Under the pieces are notes generated by a model that saw nothing but the letters and a program-made list of their open reading frames with translations, did no database searches and had not been told where the DNA came from. A program made the position numbers and the translations under genes. This document shows, one piece after another, positions 40,136-51,606 of a stretch of DNA of 64,000 nt; position 1 is the first letter of the stretch, and the number at the start of each line of letters is the position of its first letter. This stretch comes from Protula sp. h YS-2021 (lineage: Eukaryota; Annelida; Polychaeta; Sabellida; Serpulidae): contig OX457024.1 in the NCBI GenBank assembly GCA_949752745.1, positions 103,897,690-103,961,689 of the forward strand, in the 5' to 3' direction.

Positions 40136-40526
40136 AGTTTTAAAGTTATACTTTCTTGAAGTTAGACATATCACGATCCTGGGGGGGGGGGGGGGCGTCG
40201 GTTCATAGTATGTCCTGGGGGGGGCCTCGGTACATAGTATGTCTTAGGGGGGGGTTCACAGTTTTTACCATAGGGTCTCTCCCTACTGCCACCTGGGGGG
40301 TGTCCACAGTTTTTACCATAGGGTCTCTCCCTACTGCCACCTGGGGGGGGGTCATCATTTCTTTACCCTGACTGCCTGTTGCCGTGGTTACGTCATTATG
40401 GCGTCACAATGATTGACAGGTGACAGCGGGCTTAATTGGCTTAATTGACTTAATGGACTTAATTGATCACGTGATCGATGACGTCACGATGATTGACTGG
40501 GGCAGAACCGCCATTATCATACTACT

Positions 40527-41019
40527 ACTTTTACCATGGAAACCATTGGGAAAACCAAGAAATTTCATTCAAAATGCACAATTCACACATAATCACAATT
40601 GACAATTGCCTCATTTTTCCCTGTTTGAAGAACACGCCATACAAAATGTTTAAGGAAATAAAAGATATGTGTCACCGTATCAAAAAGACAATTATACAAT
40701 CTTTTTTTACAAAATCCCATTGACGCAATGGTTAAATGGTGAAAACAGTGCAATATGCATTTAATGGACAAAATATCAACACAGGCCCTTCTAGGAACAA
40801 AATATCAACACAGATCATTTCTGGAAACGACCCTATTTGTGTTTGAAAAGAACTTTTCGATGTAGACGGATTTAATAGTTATTTATACTGTGTAAACATG
40901 GATTCAAACTCAGCGATATTCAATGTAATGCGCATTTCGGTCGCTAGATGGCGCAGAGACACCCGCATTCCCCTTTAAGGGTAGAATTCTATGTGTCTTT
41001 GACTATTTTTCTACTGCAG
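40527..41019. other. Probable GPCR intron upstream of TM6 exon
   Basis: No coding signal. The interval ends in 'ttttctactgcag', a good 3' splice site, directly before the TM6-coding exon. Confidence 0.5.
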
Positions 41020-41083
41020 TTTCAGTGTTCGTGCTGTGCTGGGCACCTCACTTCGCCATCTCGGCTTGGTGGTGGATAGACAA
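41020..41083 (+). CDS. GPCR exon encoding TM6 (CWAP motif)
   Basis: Between the acceptor 'ctactgcag' and the donor 'GTGAGT' (41084) the frame reads SVFVLCWAPHFAISAWWWID. The CWAP is the CWxP hinge of class A GPCR helix 6. The last codon is split after two bases and is completed as Lys by the first base of the exon at 42238, keeping the frame. This is a host gene; its upstream exons (TM1-TM5) were not found in the window. Confidence 0.82.
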
Positions 41084-41439
41084 GTGAGTATTGCTGTGAG
41101 CATGAAATAAGGTTATAACACACCCCCCCCCCCCACTCCCCACCCCCAAAATCATGTGTCAGTCAATGCTGGCATTGATTGAATTGTCGTTTATATTTTA
41201 ATTTTTTTACTCATTTCAACCACGACCACAATAAGACAAGTTATTACAAAGAAAAGTTGTTTAAAAAAGTAAACCTGAAACCTGAAAAGAAATATGATAG
41301 ACAATGGCACAGAAGATCACCAGTGATTCTTGTGATTGGGTTGTTTCTAGGTCAAGGGCACTGGAATGGGAATTGTTTCTGTTGGTATGGTGGCTTCATT
41401 TGCGTCACGACATAACGCCCACATTCAGTAACTTCGCTC

Positions 41440-41795
41440 AAACTCTTACTCAGGCTCAAACTCATACACATGCTCAACTCGTACTCATGCTCAAACTCGT
41501 ACTCAAGCTCAACTTCATATGCATGCTCAAACTCGTATTCAGACTCAAACTCGTGCTCAGACTCAAACTCGTACTCATGCTCAAACTCGTGCTCATGCTC
41601 AAACTCGTGCTCATACTCAAACTCGTACAGAAGCTCGAATTCGTACTCAAACTCAAACCTGTACTGAGACTCAAACTCGTGCTACTGTTCAAAGTCCTAC
41701 TCAAGCTCAAACTCGTACTCGTACTCCAACGGGTACTCAAGCTGAAACTCGTCCTGATGCTAGGGTTACTCGTACTCAAAACAAATTCTAATCTT
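41440..41795. repeat. Minisatellite with 6/18-bp periodicity in the GPCR intron
   Basis: Repeats of CTCAAACTCGTACTCATG with variants fill this part of the intron between the TM6 and TM7 exons. They give apparent Ser-, Leu- or Thr-rich ORFs in several frames on both strands. Confidence 0.9.
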
Positions 41796-42237
41796 GGCTT
41801 TAAAATTGTGTTTTAGCTATTGGAAACTTCGGCGAGTGTGGTACTTTTTGGGTGGGTGGCGTGGCGGGGTTGGGGGTGTTTGTTTATATAATTTAGATAA
41901 ATGAAATAAAGTACTTCCCATATGTTTGATCCGGAACAACACGTTACCAGCTTTCTTGTTTAGCTTTACTGAATGTTAAGCCACCCCCATGCTGGCTCAA
42001 AGTGAGCCTGAGTCAGACTTATTTTTAGCCCAAGCTTGCCTTTTTTGCTAACCAAACAAAGAGCAGGCTCAGTTGTTAAGTCTGAGCCTGAGTTTGAGTT
42101 TGAGCGAAATAACTGAATAAATATATGACTACCTTTTTCTTCTAGTCCTATGCAAGCGCAGCTTAAGCATTGCTCTTTAACTGTAAGATTTGTTTTAATA
42201 GCAAGTTTTTTCTTTCTTTTTTGCGCTATTTTATTAG

Positions 42238-42326
42238 GAAATCTGCAGCCAGTATCAACCCTAAGATTCAGAGGGCGATGTTTCTACTGGTTGTGTCCAA
42301 CTCTTGCGCAAATCCAATTATTTATG
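42238..42326 (+). CDS. GPCR exon encoding TM7 (NPIIY motif)
   Basis: Acceptor 'gctattttattag' and donor 'GTAAG' flank a frame ending FLLVVSNSCANPIIY. NPIIY is the NPxxY motif of rhodopsin-type receptors. It joins in frame with the TM6 exon upstream and the tail exon downstream, giving NPIIYG.MF at the junction. The sequence resembles neuropeptide receptors of the vasopressin/GnRH-like kind, but three exons do not allow a subfamily call. Confidence 0.88.
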
Positions 42327-42481
42327 GTAAGACTATGAATCCAGTTGCATTTTTTGCTGTAAGCTTTTATTTCGAATGCTGGTTGTTAAAGGATTAGTCA
42401 ATAATTAAAGATTTTACTGTCTTAAGGGTTTTTTGTAAATGTCACGCATTGAAATCTGCTCGTTAATGTTATTCTTTGCAG

Positions 42482-42891
42482 GCATGTTCACGAACACCTT
42501 CATACGAGAAATAAAAAAGTTGTGGTGGAACGTCACCAGTAAAGCCACAGCTACTCCGCCGCCGGTTGTCCAGAACCAAGACCATTCCAATAAAAAATCC
42601 ACTCACTCATCGCACAAGCTCAATTGCCTATTAAATACGGGACAGAAAATAGCCACACCTCTCTTAGCCCGTAAATCGCCATCGTCCGATGACGCAAGCC
42701 CAGTTGACAATGCCAAGCGGAAATCCGTGGCACAGGATATTGCGTGCACTGCTTGCGCTGTGGCAATAACCCCACAAGCGAATGCTCTACTAAAGCTCGA
42801 CTTCAGTCGCTTAGAGCGCCACGATACGCCGCCACACATTTCACAAGGGCGTGGCAACAACGCCGCCTTTGAGGCATTTATGCTATTGTGA
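42482..42891 (+). CDS. GPCR last exon: helix 8 and cytoplasmic tail
   Basis: After acceptor 'attctttgcag' the frame completes the split Gly codon and reads MFTNTFIREIKKLWWN, an amphipathic basic helix 8. A ~115-residue Ser/Thr/Lys-containing tail follows, ending FEAFMLL before TGA. Ser/Thr clusters such as KSPSSDDAS are possible phosphorylation sites. Cys residues in 'DIACTACAVA' may be palmitoylated. The short open frame 5' of the acceptor is intron. Confidence 0.85.
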
Positions 42892-44205
42892 TTTGATTAC
42901 TACAAGGACAAACTGCCGAATGTATCCCGAGTCAACATTTCTGTGATATGGTCGTTCAATAGTGTCTTGGTAAGAAAGGTCAGCTGTGACGAAATCATGT
43001 GTCAAGGAGGGCTACAGTAACAGAAACACCATTAGACCCGGAAGAAGAATAGTCTTGTTTGTTATCTTTTTCCTTTTTTTTAATTTGACCAGTTTTGTTT
43101 TTCTCAGGACGAATTATCGATGACCCGTCATTAAACCAAATTCTTGTTTCGTTCTTTTTTTTTCGCGAAATGTAATTTAATGATTTTATAAAGCGTTACT
43201 ATGACGTAACATTTACATCAATAATTTTCAAGTTGTTATTTAGAAGCGTTTGGAGTCTTAATGACATTGTGAACCCAGAAGGCGCGAACGAAACCTTTTC
43301 ACAAAAATGTCAAATGTAAGGCTGTTTCCAGCACTTCTTCAGTCTTCCAGGTGAATTTCTTACTTTCGAATTTTGCACACAACAACCCATTTCTTTCTTT
43401 TTTTAATTCAAAATATTTTTTTTTTGGAGCCGATCGGATTACTTCTTTTTGTTATTTGTCATTTTAGTGATCCGGCTGGGGATGAGAAGCAAGCTTCTTA
43501 TTTTCTTATCGGACCTAGGAATGACATATTCGTGCAAAACACACTCATTCAGACAGAGAACGATCTGCAACATAAAGGATCGATTTCACAACTTAAATCT
43601 AGACCTGATTTGGAGCAAACTCAGTCTAGACCGCGGTTAGAACTAGTTTCAGACCATAGTGAATTTCACAGCCTCGGTCCAGACCACATTCATATGTAAT
43701 CTTCTATGTCTGTATAAACTGACTAAACTCTGTTTAGACTGGGTTTGAAACCTGGTTTCGGACCAGGTCTAGACTTAAGTTGTGAAATCGACCCTTTAAA
43801 ATGTTTACAATCTCCTGAGGGTATGACCCGTTCTGGTAGAAGTGACAGGGCTGCCACAAAACAAAGGGGAAAAACACTGCGTGGTTTCTATACGGGGTTC
43901 ACTTGTACAGCAATGAGCCTGGTCACATCATGTACTCTTATGCACCACTTTTCCTGTGCGCATCAAATTTATATTTCAAAGACGTAAAAAACCAGCATTT
44001 CCAGATGTGTCTTTTTAGGGCAGCGGTTGTCCGAATCCAATCTGGGACATCTCCAGAATTACTTGACAAATTACATTCCTATGAGACAGCTAGCAATGAC
44101 CATGCTTAGATCTGGAGCCGTCTGTCCACAGTGGGACTTTTTTTTATCAACTTGGATTATGTCCAGCCGGTGTCTGGGAAACTACCTGAAGGATGTCTAG
44201 ATGTA
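42892..44205. other. Downstream of GPCR, no other gene recognised
   Basis: Probable 3' untranslated and intergenic DNA. Words 'ctagacc'/'ggtctaga' in both orientations around 43608-43780 suggest an old small inverted-repeat element. No convincing gene. Confidence 0.35.
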
Positions 44206-44214
44206 ACCTGTGGT

Positions 44215-44885
44215 CGGCTTCGATTTGTCCGGATCCGTGGTGACTTTAGATTTGTCCGGATCCGTGGTGGCTTTAGATTTGTCCGGATCCGTGGAGGCTT
44301 TAGATTTGTCCGGATCCGTGGTGGCTTTGGATTTGTCCTGATCCGTGGTGGCTTTAGATTTGTCCTGATCCGTGATGGGTTTCGATTTGTCCGGATCCGT
44401 GGTGGCTTTGGATTTGTCCGGATCCGTGGTGGCTTTGGATTTGTCCTGATCCGTGGTGGCTTTAGATTTGTCCTGATCCGTGATGGGTTTCGATTTGTCC
44501 GGATCCGTGGTGGCTTTGGATTTGTCCGAATCCGTGGTGGCTTTAGATTTGTCCTGATCCGTGGTGGCTTTAGATTTGTCCTGATCCGTGATGGGTTTCG
44601 ATTTGTCCGGATCCGTGGTGGCTTTGGATTTGTCCGAATCCGTGGTGGCTTTAGATTTGTCCTGATCCGTGATGGGTTTCGATTTGTCCGGATCCGTGGT
44701 GGCTTTGGATTTGTCCGAATCCGTGGTGGCTTTAGATTTGTCCTGATCCGTGATGGGTTTCGATTTGTCCGGATCCGTGGTGGCTTTGGATTTGTCCGGA
44801 TCCGTGGTGGCTTTGGATTTGTCCTGATCCGTGGTGGCTTTAGATTTGTCCTGATCCGTGATGGGTTTCGATTTGTCCGGATTTT
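44215..44885. repeat. 27-bp minisatellite, about 24 units
   Basis: The unit GATTTGTCCGGATCCGTGGT + GGCTTTA (with variants CTGATCC and ATGGGTTTC) repeats with a higher-order pattern of several units. Because 27 is divisible by three and no unit contains a stop in this frame, a 276-residue open frame (44131-44961, motif FRFVRIRGG) runs through it. I see no promoter or homologue, so I do not call it a gene. Confidence 0.92.
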
Positions 44886-45954
44886 GATTTTGGTTCCGAT
44901 GCAGGTGTATAGTTTTAACTGGTCTTTCCCCCAGTTTAAGAAAAAACCCTTTTATTTATAACAAACACCTCAGGCGAGGGATCCGTAATCACTGATTGTT
45001 CATTTGTGAAGAAATTTGACCAGGCACAGGATCTTTTATTTTTGTCATTCGAAACACAAATTAGACAATTATTATTAATTTTATTATTGCTTTCAGCTAT
45101 CAGCCACTGGACTGCAAAAATCATTAACATTATATGTAACAAACAAGCCAAATGTAACACTAAAGCTCTGTCGTCCGCGGTTATCGATATGTCTTTATTG
45201 TCATTTCATATATAACGTGAACATACTTAACAAAACTCACACAGCGTAATTAATTACTCTAATGAATTTTTACTGTTGTTGCTAACAGTTATAAATATAT
45301 CAAATTCGTCATAACAAAAAAAATCTATTTTATTTAAGCTACCAATCATTTCCTTTTCATTTTTCGTAATATTTTTTCAATCTTAATTTTAGATCTAAGA
45401 AATATTAAAAATTCAGTAAAAATATTTCCCAAGGTGTAATGGCATCGATATATGAATGTAATAAAACACGGCCAATAGCAAACTGAAGTTCTTTTTCAAT
45501 ACATTCACTTTTACCAATCCAAGTATCTTTTTTCCTTGTGTCAAATACAAATTTGTTTAAATTGAAACTATTTTTATAACGTTTTCCAGTAGAGTTCAAC
45601 ATAAGTTTACAGTTGCGAAATGCATGAACATATAAGTGAAATCATTTTTTTTTATTTTACAGCTGTTACACATGGAATTAACTGAACTGTCGAGTATAAC
45701 CTGATAATATATTTAGAAGCATAATTCTTGTGAATAATTTTATTTAAGCATACTATCCCTAACCACTCAAGTGAAATATTTAGTTTCAATTGATATATGA
45801 TTATACGGTTCCATGCTGCCATTGTTCCGCACAGAACGGAATCACGTATTGCTCTCATATAAAGCTCCGATACATACTCTAAAATTCATTTTAAGTACAT
45901 GTTTCATAGAATGTCGTTTTTAAAGTGACACTATTGTTTCTACTCATTATATGT

Positions 45955-46776
45955 CTCGCCCTAAGGGAGACATATATAGCATTTGGTGTGTCCGTCCGTC
46001 CGTCCGTCTGTCCGCAGTGAGTTCTTATAAAATTAACAGGTCGATTTTTCTCAAAACATACATACGTATTGGGGTAAATGTCTAGATGATGCCCGTGATA
46101 TTTTTTTCGTTTCCTTAACAATTCTATTTTTTGGCAAATTTTTGAACATGGGGGGGGGGGGGGGGTGGTCCGTGCATTTTTTTTCACTTTGGTAGGCTAT
46201 ATCTCCAAAACAGTTTGTTTGATTAAGCTGAAACGTGGCAAGAACAGCACACATATAGTGCAAATGTTTACTGTGAAATTTTTTCTTCATTTCCGCTGAA
46301 AATGTATTTTTGGCGAATTTTCAAATTTTTGAATTTCAACTTTTTTTGGCCATATTATTGCGATATCTCCGAAACCGTTTGTTGGATTAGACTGAAACTT
46401 GGTAAGGAGAACTCACAAAAAGTGTGAATGTTTACTGCGAAGTTTTTTTTTCATTTTCTTTGAAAATGTATTTTTGGCGATTTTTTTAATTTTTGAATTT
46501 TTACTTTTATGGCCATATTGTTGCGATATCTCCAAAACAGTTTGTTGGATTAAGCTGAAAGGTGGCAAGAACAACACACATATAGTGCAAATCTTTACTG
46601 CGAAGTTTTTCTTCATTCATTTTCTGTAAAAATGATTTTTTGGCGATTTTTTTTCAATTTTTTGGGCTAACCAATGTTGTACTTTTAAGCAAGGAATTTT
46701 TTCCACGTGACTGATTGGGGGCGGGGGAGACATATCCGTTTTTGTTTTAACAAAAACACTGGCCAATCTAGTTTTT
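45955..46776. mobile_element. Helitron-like non-autonomous repeat inserted in the LINE
   Basis: It begins 'tctcgccctaagggagacatatatag' (first 20 bases are the conserved head), followed by 'ccgtccgtccgt'. It contains three ~200-bp units with 'gcgatatctccaaaacagtttgttggatta'-type text. It ends with a hairpin GTTTTTGTTTTAACAAAAAC, a 10-base spacer and CTAG before T. Hairpin plus CTAG fits Helitron 3' ends. The 5' TC is present but the preceding base is G rather than A. Confidence 0.5.
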
Positions 46777-47819
46777 AATGTTTTTCTTTCGACATTTGCA
46801 TGTTTTACTTGCTTCCAGGCTTTAGGAATTACAGTTGCTAAACTATTAAGCTTCAGTATGGTTGAGTTGAGATTAAACCTAATTCTTATTGTTATTTGAG
46901 TAATTAAGTTTCTCTCTTTTTGTTCAAGATATTGTCAAAATATTTAATATTCTTTTGGTATAATCCCCTGTAGAAGATGGCGGAGTTTTGCACAAGAATC
47001 TATCTGTTATAACAAATATGCTGTTTCAGTATACCATAACATGCTGGTATATATATTATATAAGACTAATGATAAAACATTTCTTGATAAAAGCTATGTA
47101 TTCCTATGGAACCTTTTGGGGGTGCATTGTTAGAGAGAGCATATCTTCAAAATCATATTAGGAAGATAGATAAGAAATTCTGTTTCTTTTACTCGACATG
47201 ATCTTTTGTGCTTTTAAAAAGAGTAATAGTCCAAATTTGGCAAGACTCCACCCTCCCACTTAGCGTAATTTTTGTATTAGTACAAGATTCTTCATACGCG
47301 ATGCTTTCTCTTTCCAACCATATAAATTTGAGAATAGATTTTTTTTGGATTTCATTTCTAAACCATTCAGAAATCAACGTTGTGATTAGTTACACACAGT
47401 ATTCTTGGAAAAACAGACTTTAGTGTTGTTATTTTTCCTCGCAGTGGTAAATTAAAATTTTCACATTTCCGTAATCATCTTTTAAAGTCTAGCAGTTTGT
47501 CTTTTAAGTTAGTTTTAACTATAAGATCTACATTAGTAACATATCTTATACCAAATGATAGCACATCGTCATCTAGCCATTTTGAATCAAAAGGCTTCCA
47601 TTTAAAATATCTAATTTTGATATTTCCGATTTGTAAAACTTCTGGCTTAATTTTTTAATCTTGAGATAGTGACCACGCTTAATGCATTTCTAAGAGATAA
47701 AATATCCTCCAATAATAGATTGGTATCATAAGCTATGAGACTTACTTTCATTAAGAGTTAGTAATACTAATCAGCCCCCGTGTGAAAGAGGGATATAGTT
47801 ATGAGCTTGTCCATAAGCT

Positions 47820-48150
47820 CATAACATGTTGTAGATGTGCACGTCGCATTATTTTTGAAATCTGTAAGAAACTGACAAAATGGCAAACTGTCAAAATTGC
47901 CAAAAATTACACTGGATTTGCAATTGTGCGATGTTTTATCCGCACCACTTCGCATAGAACCATTTGTCGTAGTAATCTACAACCTTGTACAGTGAAAATG
48001 CATATTTTGTAGATGTACATCGTTATATTATTTATTAAATTGGTGAAAAAGTGACAAAATGACAACTTGTCCGAAATAACCAAAAAATCACATTGGAGTT
48101 AGCAATTGTGCTATGTTTTGTGCGCACCACTTCGTACCATCAGTTAAATA
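47820..48150. repeat. Direct duplication of ~160 bp inside the LINE remnant
   Basis: 'gtagatgt.cac..cg', 'gtgacaaaatg' and 'gcaattgtgc.atgtttt.t.cgcaccacttcg' occur twice, at about 47830-47955 and 48010-48137. Confidence 0.7.
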
Positions 48151-48839
48151 TCCAGATGAAAGTGAATGTGATAATTTGGAACCGACGCAACTATAATAAA
48201 AATTGTTTACTATTGGGAGTAGTGCAGTTCCTTTTATACTATTTTCTTTGATTAAAAGTGCAAACTGCAGTAAAAACAATAAAGACGACGGTGAATCTCC
48301 TTGTCGCAGCCCATTTAATATCTTGAAATATGTACTTGTATATGTATTGCTAATGATACAGCTTTCATTTTTTGGTAAAATATTTGTACCAATTTACGTA
48401 TATTTAAGCCAAGGTTAAAAGTATTTTAGATATGTATCCAAAAAGGTCCAATTTAATTTGCCAAAAAACTTTTCAAAGTCAGTGAAGGCAAGGATGTTTT
48501 TTGTTACGCTTTAAGTAATCGATGCACTCCATCATTGATCTTATGGAACTCCAATGGAACAGCCTGTGGTGTAGGGATATATCTTAAATTTTGAAGGTTT
48601 GATTTGAATTGATTGATCTTGTACCAACAACTCTCATGTTATAATGGAAAGCCATACAAAAAACTTAACTAAAACAACAGAACATTTGCAAGTATAAAGA
48701 GTGAATTGTTATTTGCATAATTCGGATTATTATATTGTAAAACGAGTTTAAGTTTTTTGAAACTTCGTGTGCCATTTTGATAAACGTTTGGTGAGATTTG
48801 TACAAAAATCAATAAATTAACATAAAGTCAGGTTTTTGT

Positions 48840-49430
48840 TATTTCTCTCTGTCACGGACTGGATACAAAAGCATGCGGTTTTGTCGTCAAGTCTAGTGCT
48901 AGACGATTTTATTCTTATATACAGATACCGTCCTCATTCAAGATTACAATGTCTACAACTACAATTCTACAAAGGTCTTTCGTCACAATGAGGTGGCGAA
49001 TAGAGGGTGGTGGTGGGAATACAATTAATTACGCTCAAATGCATATGATTTTGGAAAGAATGTTGCTGCTACGCAGATACTTTTATACTGACGTTATTTT
49101 AAACAGGTGCGCTGTGACTCGTATTCCAGAGCCAATAGGCATTAACCTGTCCTGGTGGCTTATTAACGTAATGCAAACTTGCCCCTGTGGTTCGTGGATG
49201 ATTACCCATAGATGCTGCACACGTAATATGCACACGATAGCTATCAAAAAATTTCTTTAAATAACCCCTGGTAATATTTAAATGCCATTTTCATTATCTC
49301 TCTGTCAAGGACTGGATACAAAAACATGCGGTTTTGTCAAGCCTAGTACTTGACGATTTTATTCTTATATACACATACCGCTCTAAGTCAAGATTAAATA
49401 AACTACAGCATCATTATATTACACGAAATG
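48840..49430. repeat. Two direct copies of a ~125-bp segment
   Basis: 'tctctctgtca.ggactggat' followed by 'catgcggttttgtc' and 'gacgattttattcttatata' occur at about 48842-48960 and 49296-49410. An open frame between them (48949-49260) has no recognisable domain. Confidence 0.7.
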
Positions 49431-50897
49431 ATTCATTCTTAACACTAAGGTGGTGGCAAATACTCCAAGAGGATTTACGAGGTAAATCGCGCCGCCACCT
49501 GAGGGCACATACCTCCGACCCAAAACTCTGAAATGAACTTAAGGTTTGATAGCATCATGTCAGTCCACTGGTCCACATGCCAAAAGAGATCACGCACTAC
49601 ATTCTAGCTGATGAAACTCGGATGTGTTTTTAAATGCCGAAGTACTCGACCACCTCCCAATAATTTCAGTTTGTTCAAGTGATAACCCGTTTGCTGCCCC
49701 GATTCGTAAGCTGTGAATATTGTAACAAAGGCGAGCCATATGACAATGGCTTAGCCGTTGTTGTAAACGTGGTTCGAATACAGAGCGAGTTTTCCTTTAA
49801 AGAGAAAGAGTGGGCCTGGAGATGTTCCTCTTAATGACACATACTACTTAACGAGGGATACCACAGGTATTTTAGGACTCTCGTTTAATACGAGGCGGAA
49901 AGGGACTTTAGATCTTAATGTTTGTACGACTTGAAGGTAAGGGTTATTGACTTTCGTTTTTCGATCGAAAACTATATGTGACATTTGTAGCAAATTGTTT
50001 CGTCGACGATACTGTCATTTCACCTATTCTTAAAAAGGCGGAGAAAGCTAAGTTGAACATATCACATGACGGGGTTTACTTTTTGTACTCCCGTTAAAGC
50101 TTTCTGGATTGCAAAATCCACAAAAATATCCCGGCCTTTAGCAAGCTTTTGAATAAAATTCAGAGATAAGATTATATATACAATTGAATTAGATATATAT
50201 CCCTGCTGGAAAAGAAACACAATAAACATCAACTCATGGTTGTGACAAAATGGTAAAATTGGCAACCCAGCGAGGTACAAGTTCATGAAATGTCTATACC
50301 TAAGAAAGTTCTTCTTGTAAATTCGCAAAGAAGTCTTCGTAAATGACCTTCTGACTAATGTTCCTGCAGTAGCCTGCAATGTTCGAATTGACTGGGCTGG
50401 GTTGATCTCTTAAGCTTTCTGAAACTGAAGCGTGAAAGTCTATGGGTGGTATGGTTGTGGCTCTCCTTAATGTATTTAGGGGTAAAAACAATGTTATACT
50501 CGAAACAGGAGATAACGAACTGTCGAACTAGATTCATAATCAGTAAATCCTTTGGAGACTGGGAAATTAGAATGCTAACTACTGCCATGTTATTGCAGAA
50601 AAACAAGACATGACTGAATTCCGTGCGGGGTCACCTTCCTTTCACTCGTTATATTGGCTAATAATGTCCGACCCTTTTCCAGTTTATCATTTTCAGGATA
50701 GGGACCTCTTTCAATAGTGTAGACGGACCTTGTTGTACTTAACCAGGCGTCCTTGAAAAATGCCTTTAGTTTTTCGCCCACGCTCTTTGCTATATTCTCA
50801 CGTAGTTCACCCTTCGTAACGTATTGCGCAGTGACATTGCTGGTTGCTTTGGTGGCCTTGGTACTAGAGCATGTTCGTGATTCTTTACCCTTTTTGA
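49431..50897. other. Host DNA flanking element 2, no gene recognised
   Basis: Overlapping open frames on the minus strand (50062-50781) are short, contain no known motif and are not supported by splice signals that I could identify. Confidence 0.4.
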
Positions 50898-50934
50898 GGG
50901 CTTAGTAGGGGGAAAGTGGGGGTTTGAAAACAGG

Positions 50935-51300
50935 AAGTGACGTCATAATGACGTCACGTGGTGTTTTCAAAGCCCCATGGGGTTTCGAAAACAGTGACGT
51001 CATATTGACGTCATATTAACGTCATATTGACGTCATATGGTTACCATATGGTTATCATATGGTTACCATATGGTTACCATATGGTTATCATATGGACGTC
51101 ATAATGACGTCACGTGGTGTTTTGATAGCCCCATGGGGTTTTTAAAACAGTAACGTCATTTTGACGTGATCTAGACGTGTTATGGAGGTGATATGGAGGT
51201 GATATAGAGGTGATATGGAGTGGATATGAACGTCATATGAACGTCATATGAACGTCATATGAACGTCATATGAACGTCATATGAACGTCATAATGACGTA
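50935..51300. promoter_or_regulatory. CRE-type and (A)ACGTCATATG array in element 2 terminus
   Basis: Six exact TGACGTCA, several TACCATATGG/TATCATATGG palindromic words and six tandem copies of 'gaacgtcatat' occur within 365 bp. Copies of 'gtggtgttttcaaagccccatgg' recur with changes at about 50960 and 51115. Confidence 0.6.
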
Positions 51301-51462
51301 ATATGGAGAGTGGGCGGCCATTCAAACAACCATTCAAACGACCATTCAAACGGGCGGCGATTCAAACAACCATTCAAACGGGCAACCATTCAAACGACCA
51401 GTCAAACGGGCAGCCAGACAAAATGACACCCGGACAAAATGGTGCCCGGACAAAATGACACC

Positions 51463-51606
51463 CGAGCACCCGAGCACTTGAGCACCCGAGCACTCGAGCA
51501 CCCGAGCACTCGAGCACTCGAGCACTTGAGCACTCGAGCACTCGAGCACTCAAGCACTCGAGCACTCGAGCACCCGAGCACTCGAGCACTTGAGCACTTG
51601 AGCACC
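51463..51606. repeat. ~10-bp minisatellite, CTCGAGCACT
   Basis: About 14 units of GAGCACTCGA/GAGCACCCGA in tandem. Arg/Val/Leu/Glu/Cys/Ser frames on the minus strand are translations of the repeat. Confidence 0.92.

Larger units (their letters stand above)
35524..40526. mobile_element. 5.0-kb near-palindromic Polinton-related element with a single zinc-finger locus
   Basis: The ends are AGTAGTATGATAATGG and its reverse complement. Arms of about 1866 bp (35524-37389) and 1846 bp (38681-40526) are inverted copies around a 1.29-kb unique core. The arms carry TGACGTCA, TGATCACGTGATC, TGATTGACAG, the X-box-like GTAACCATGGCAAC, poly-C/G boxes with 'catagtatgtcct', and about 6.5 tandem copies of the ~163-bp repeat, all shared with element 1 or the MITE. 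The core contains a zinc-finger gene and a T-MARE promoter module like those of element 1. It has no integrase, polymerase or capsid genes. No matching 6-bp duplication is seen (GGTCGC left, ACTTTT right), so one flank was probably rearranged. Confidence 0.85.
45400..48560 (-). pseudogene. Eroded LINE (non-LTR retrotransposon) reverse transcriptase and C-terminus
   Basis: On the minus strand, around 48500-48430, a frame reads LAFTDFEKFFGKLNWTFLDTY, the LINE RT 'DFEKAFDs.nW.fl' motif. About 55 codons on, near 48290-48330, comes ILNGLRQGDSPSSLLF, the 'GLRQGDSLSP.LF' motif. No intact YADD is seen, stops and shifts are many, and parts of 47820-48150 are tandemly duplicated. Further downstream weak C-terminal similarity persists (a 'C..CK' segment near 45620-45680) beyond an inserted Helitron-like repeat. 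This is a dead copy. Confidence 0.65.

Noticed and set aside
41304..41816. 170-residue Leu/Lys frame and Ser- or Thr-rich frames
   Set aside because: They arise from the 18-bp minisatellite between two GPCR exons; flanking splice sites show this is intron.
48949..49260. 103-residue frame with Cys-rich end
   Set aside because: It lies between two direct repeats, has no recognisable domain and no clear regulatory signal.
50062..50781. Overlapping minus-strand frames before element 2
   Set aside because: No motif, no splice support and no homology with anything else in the window.
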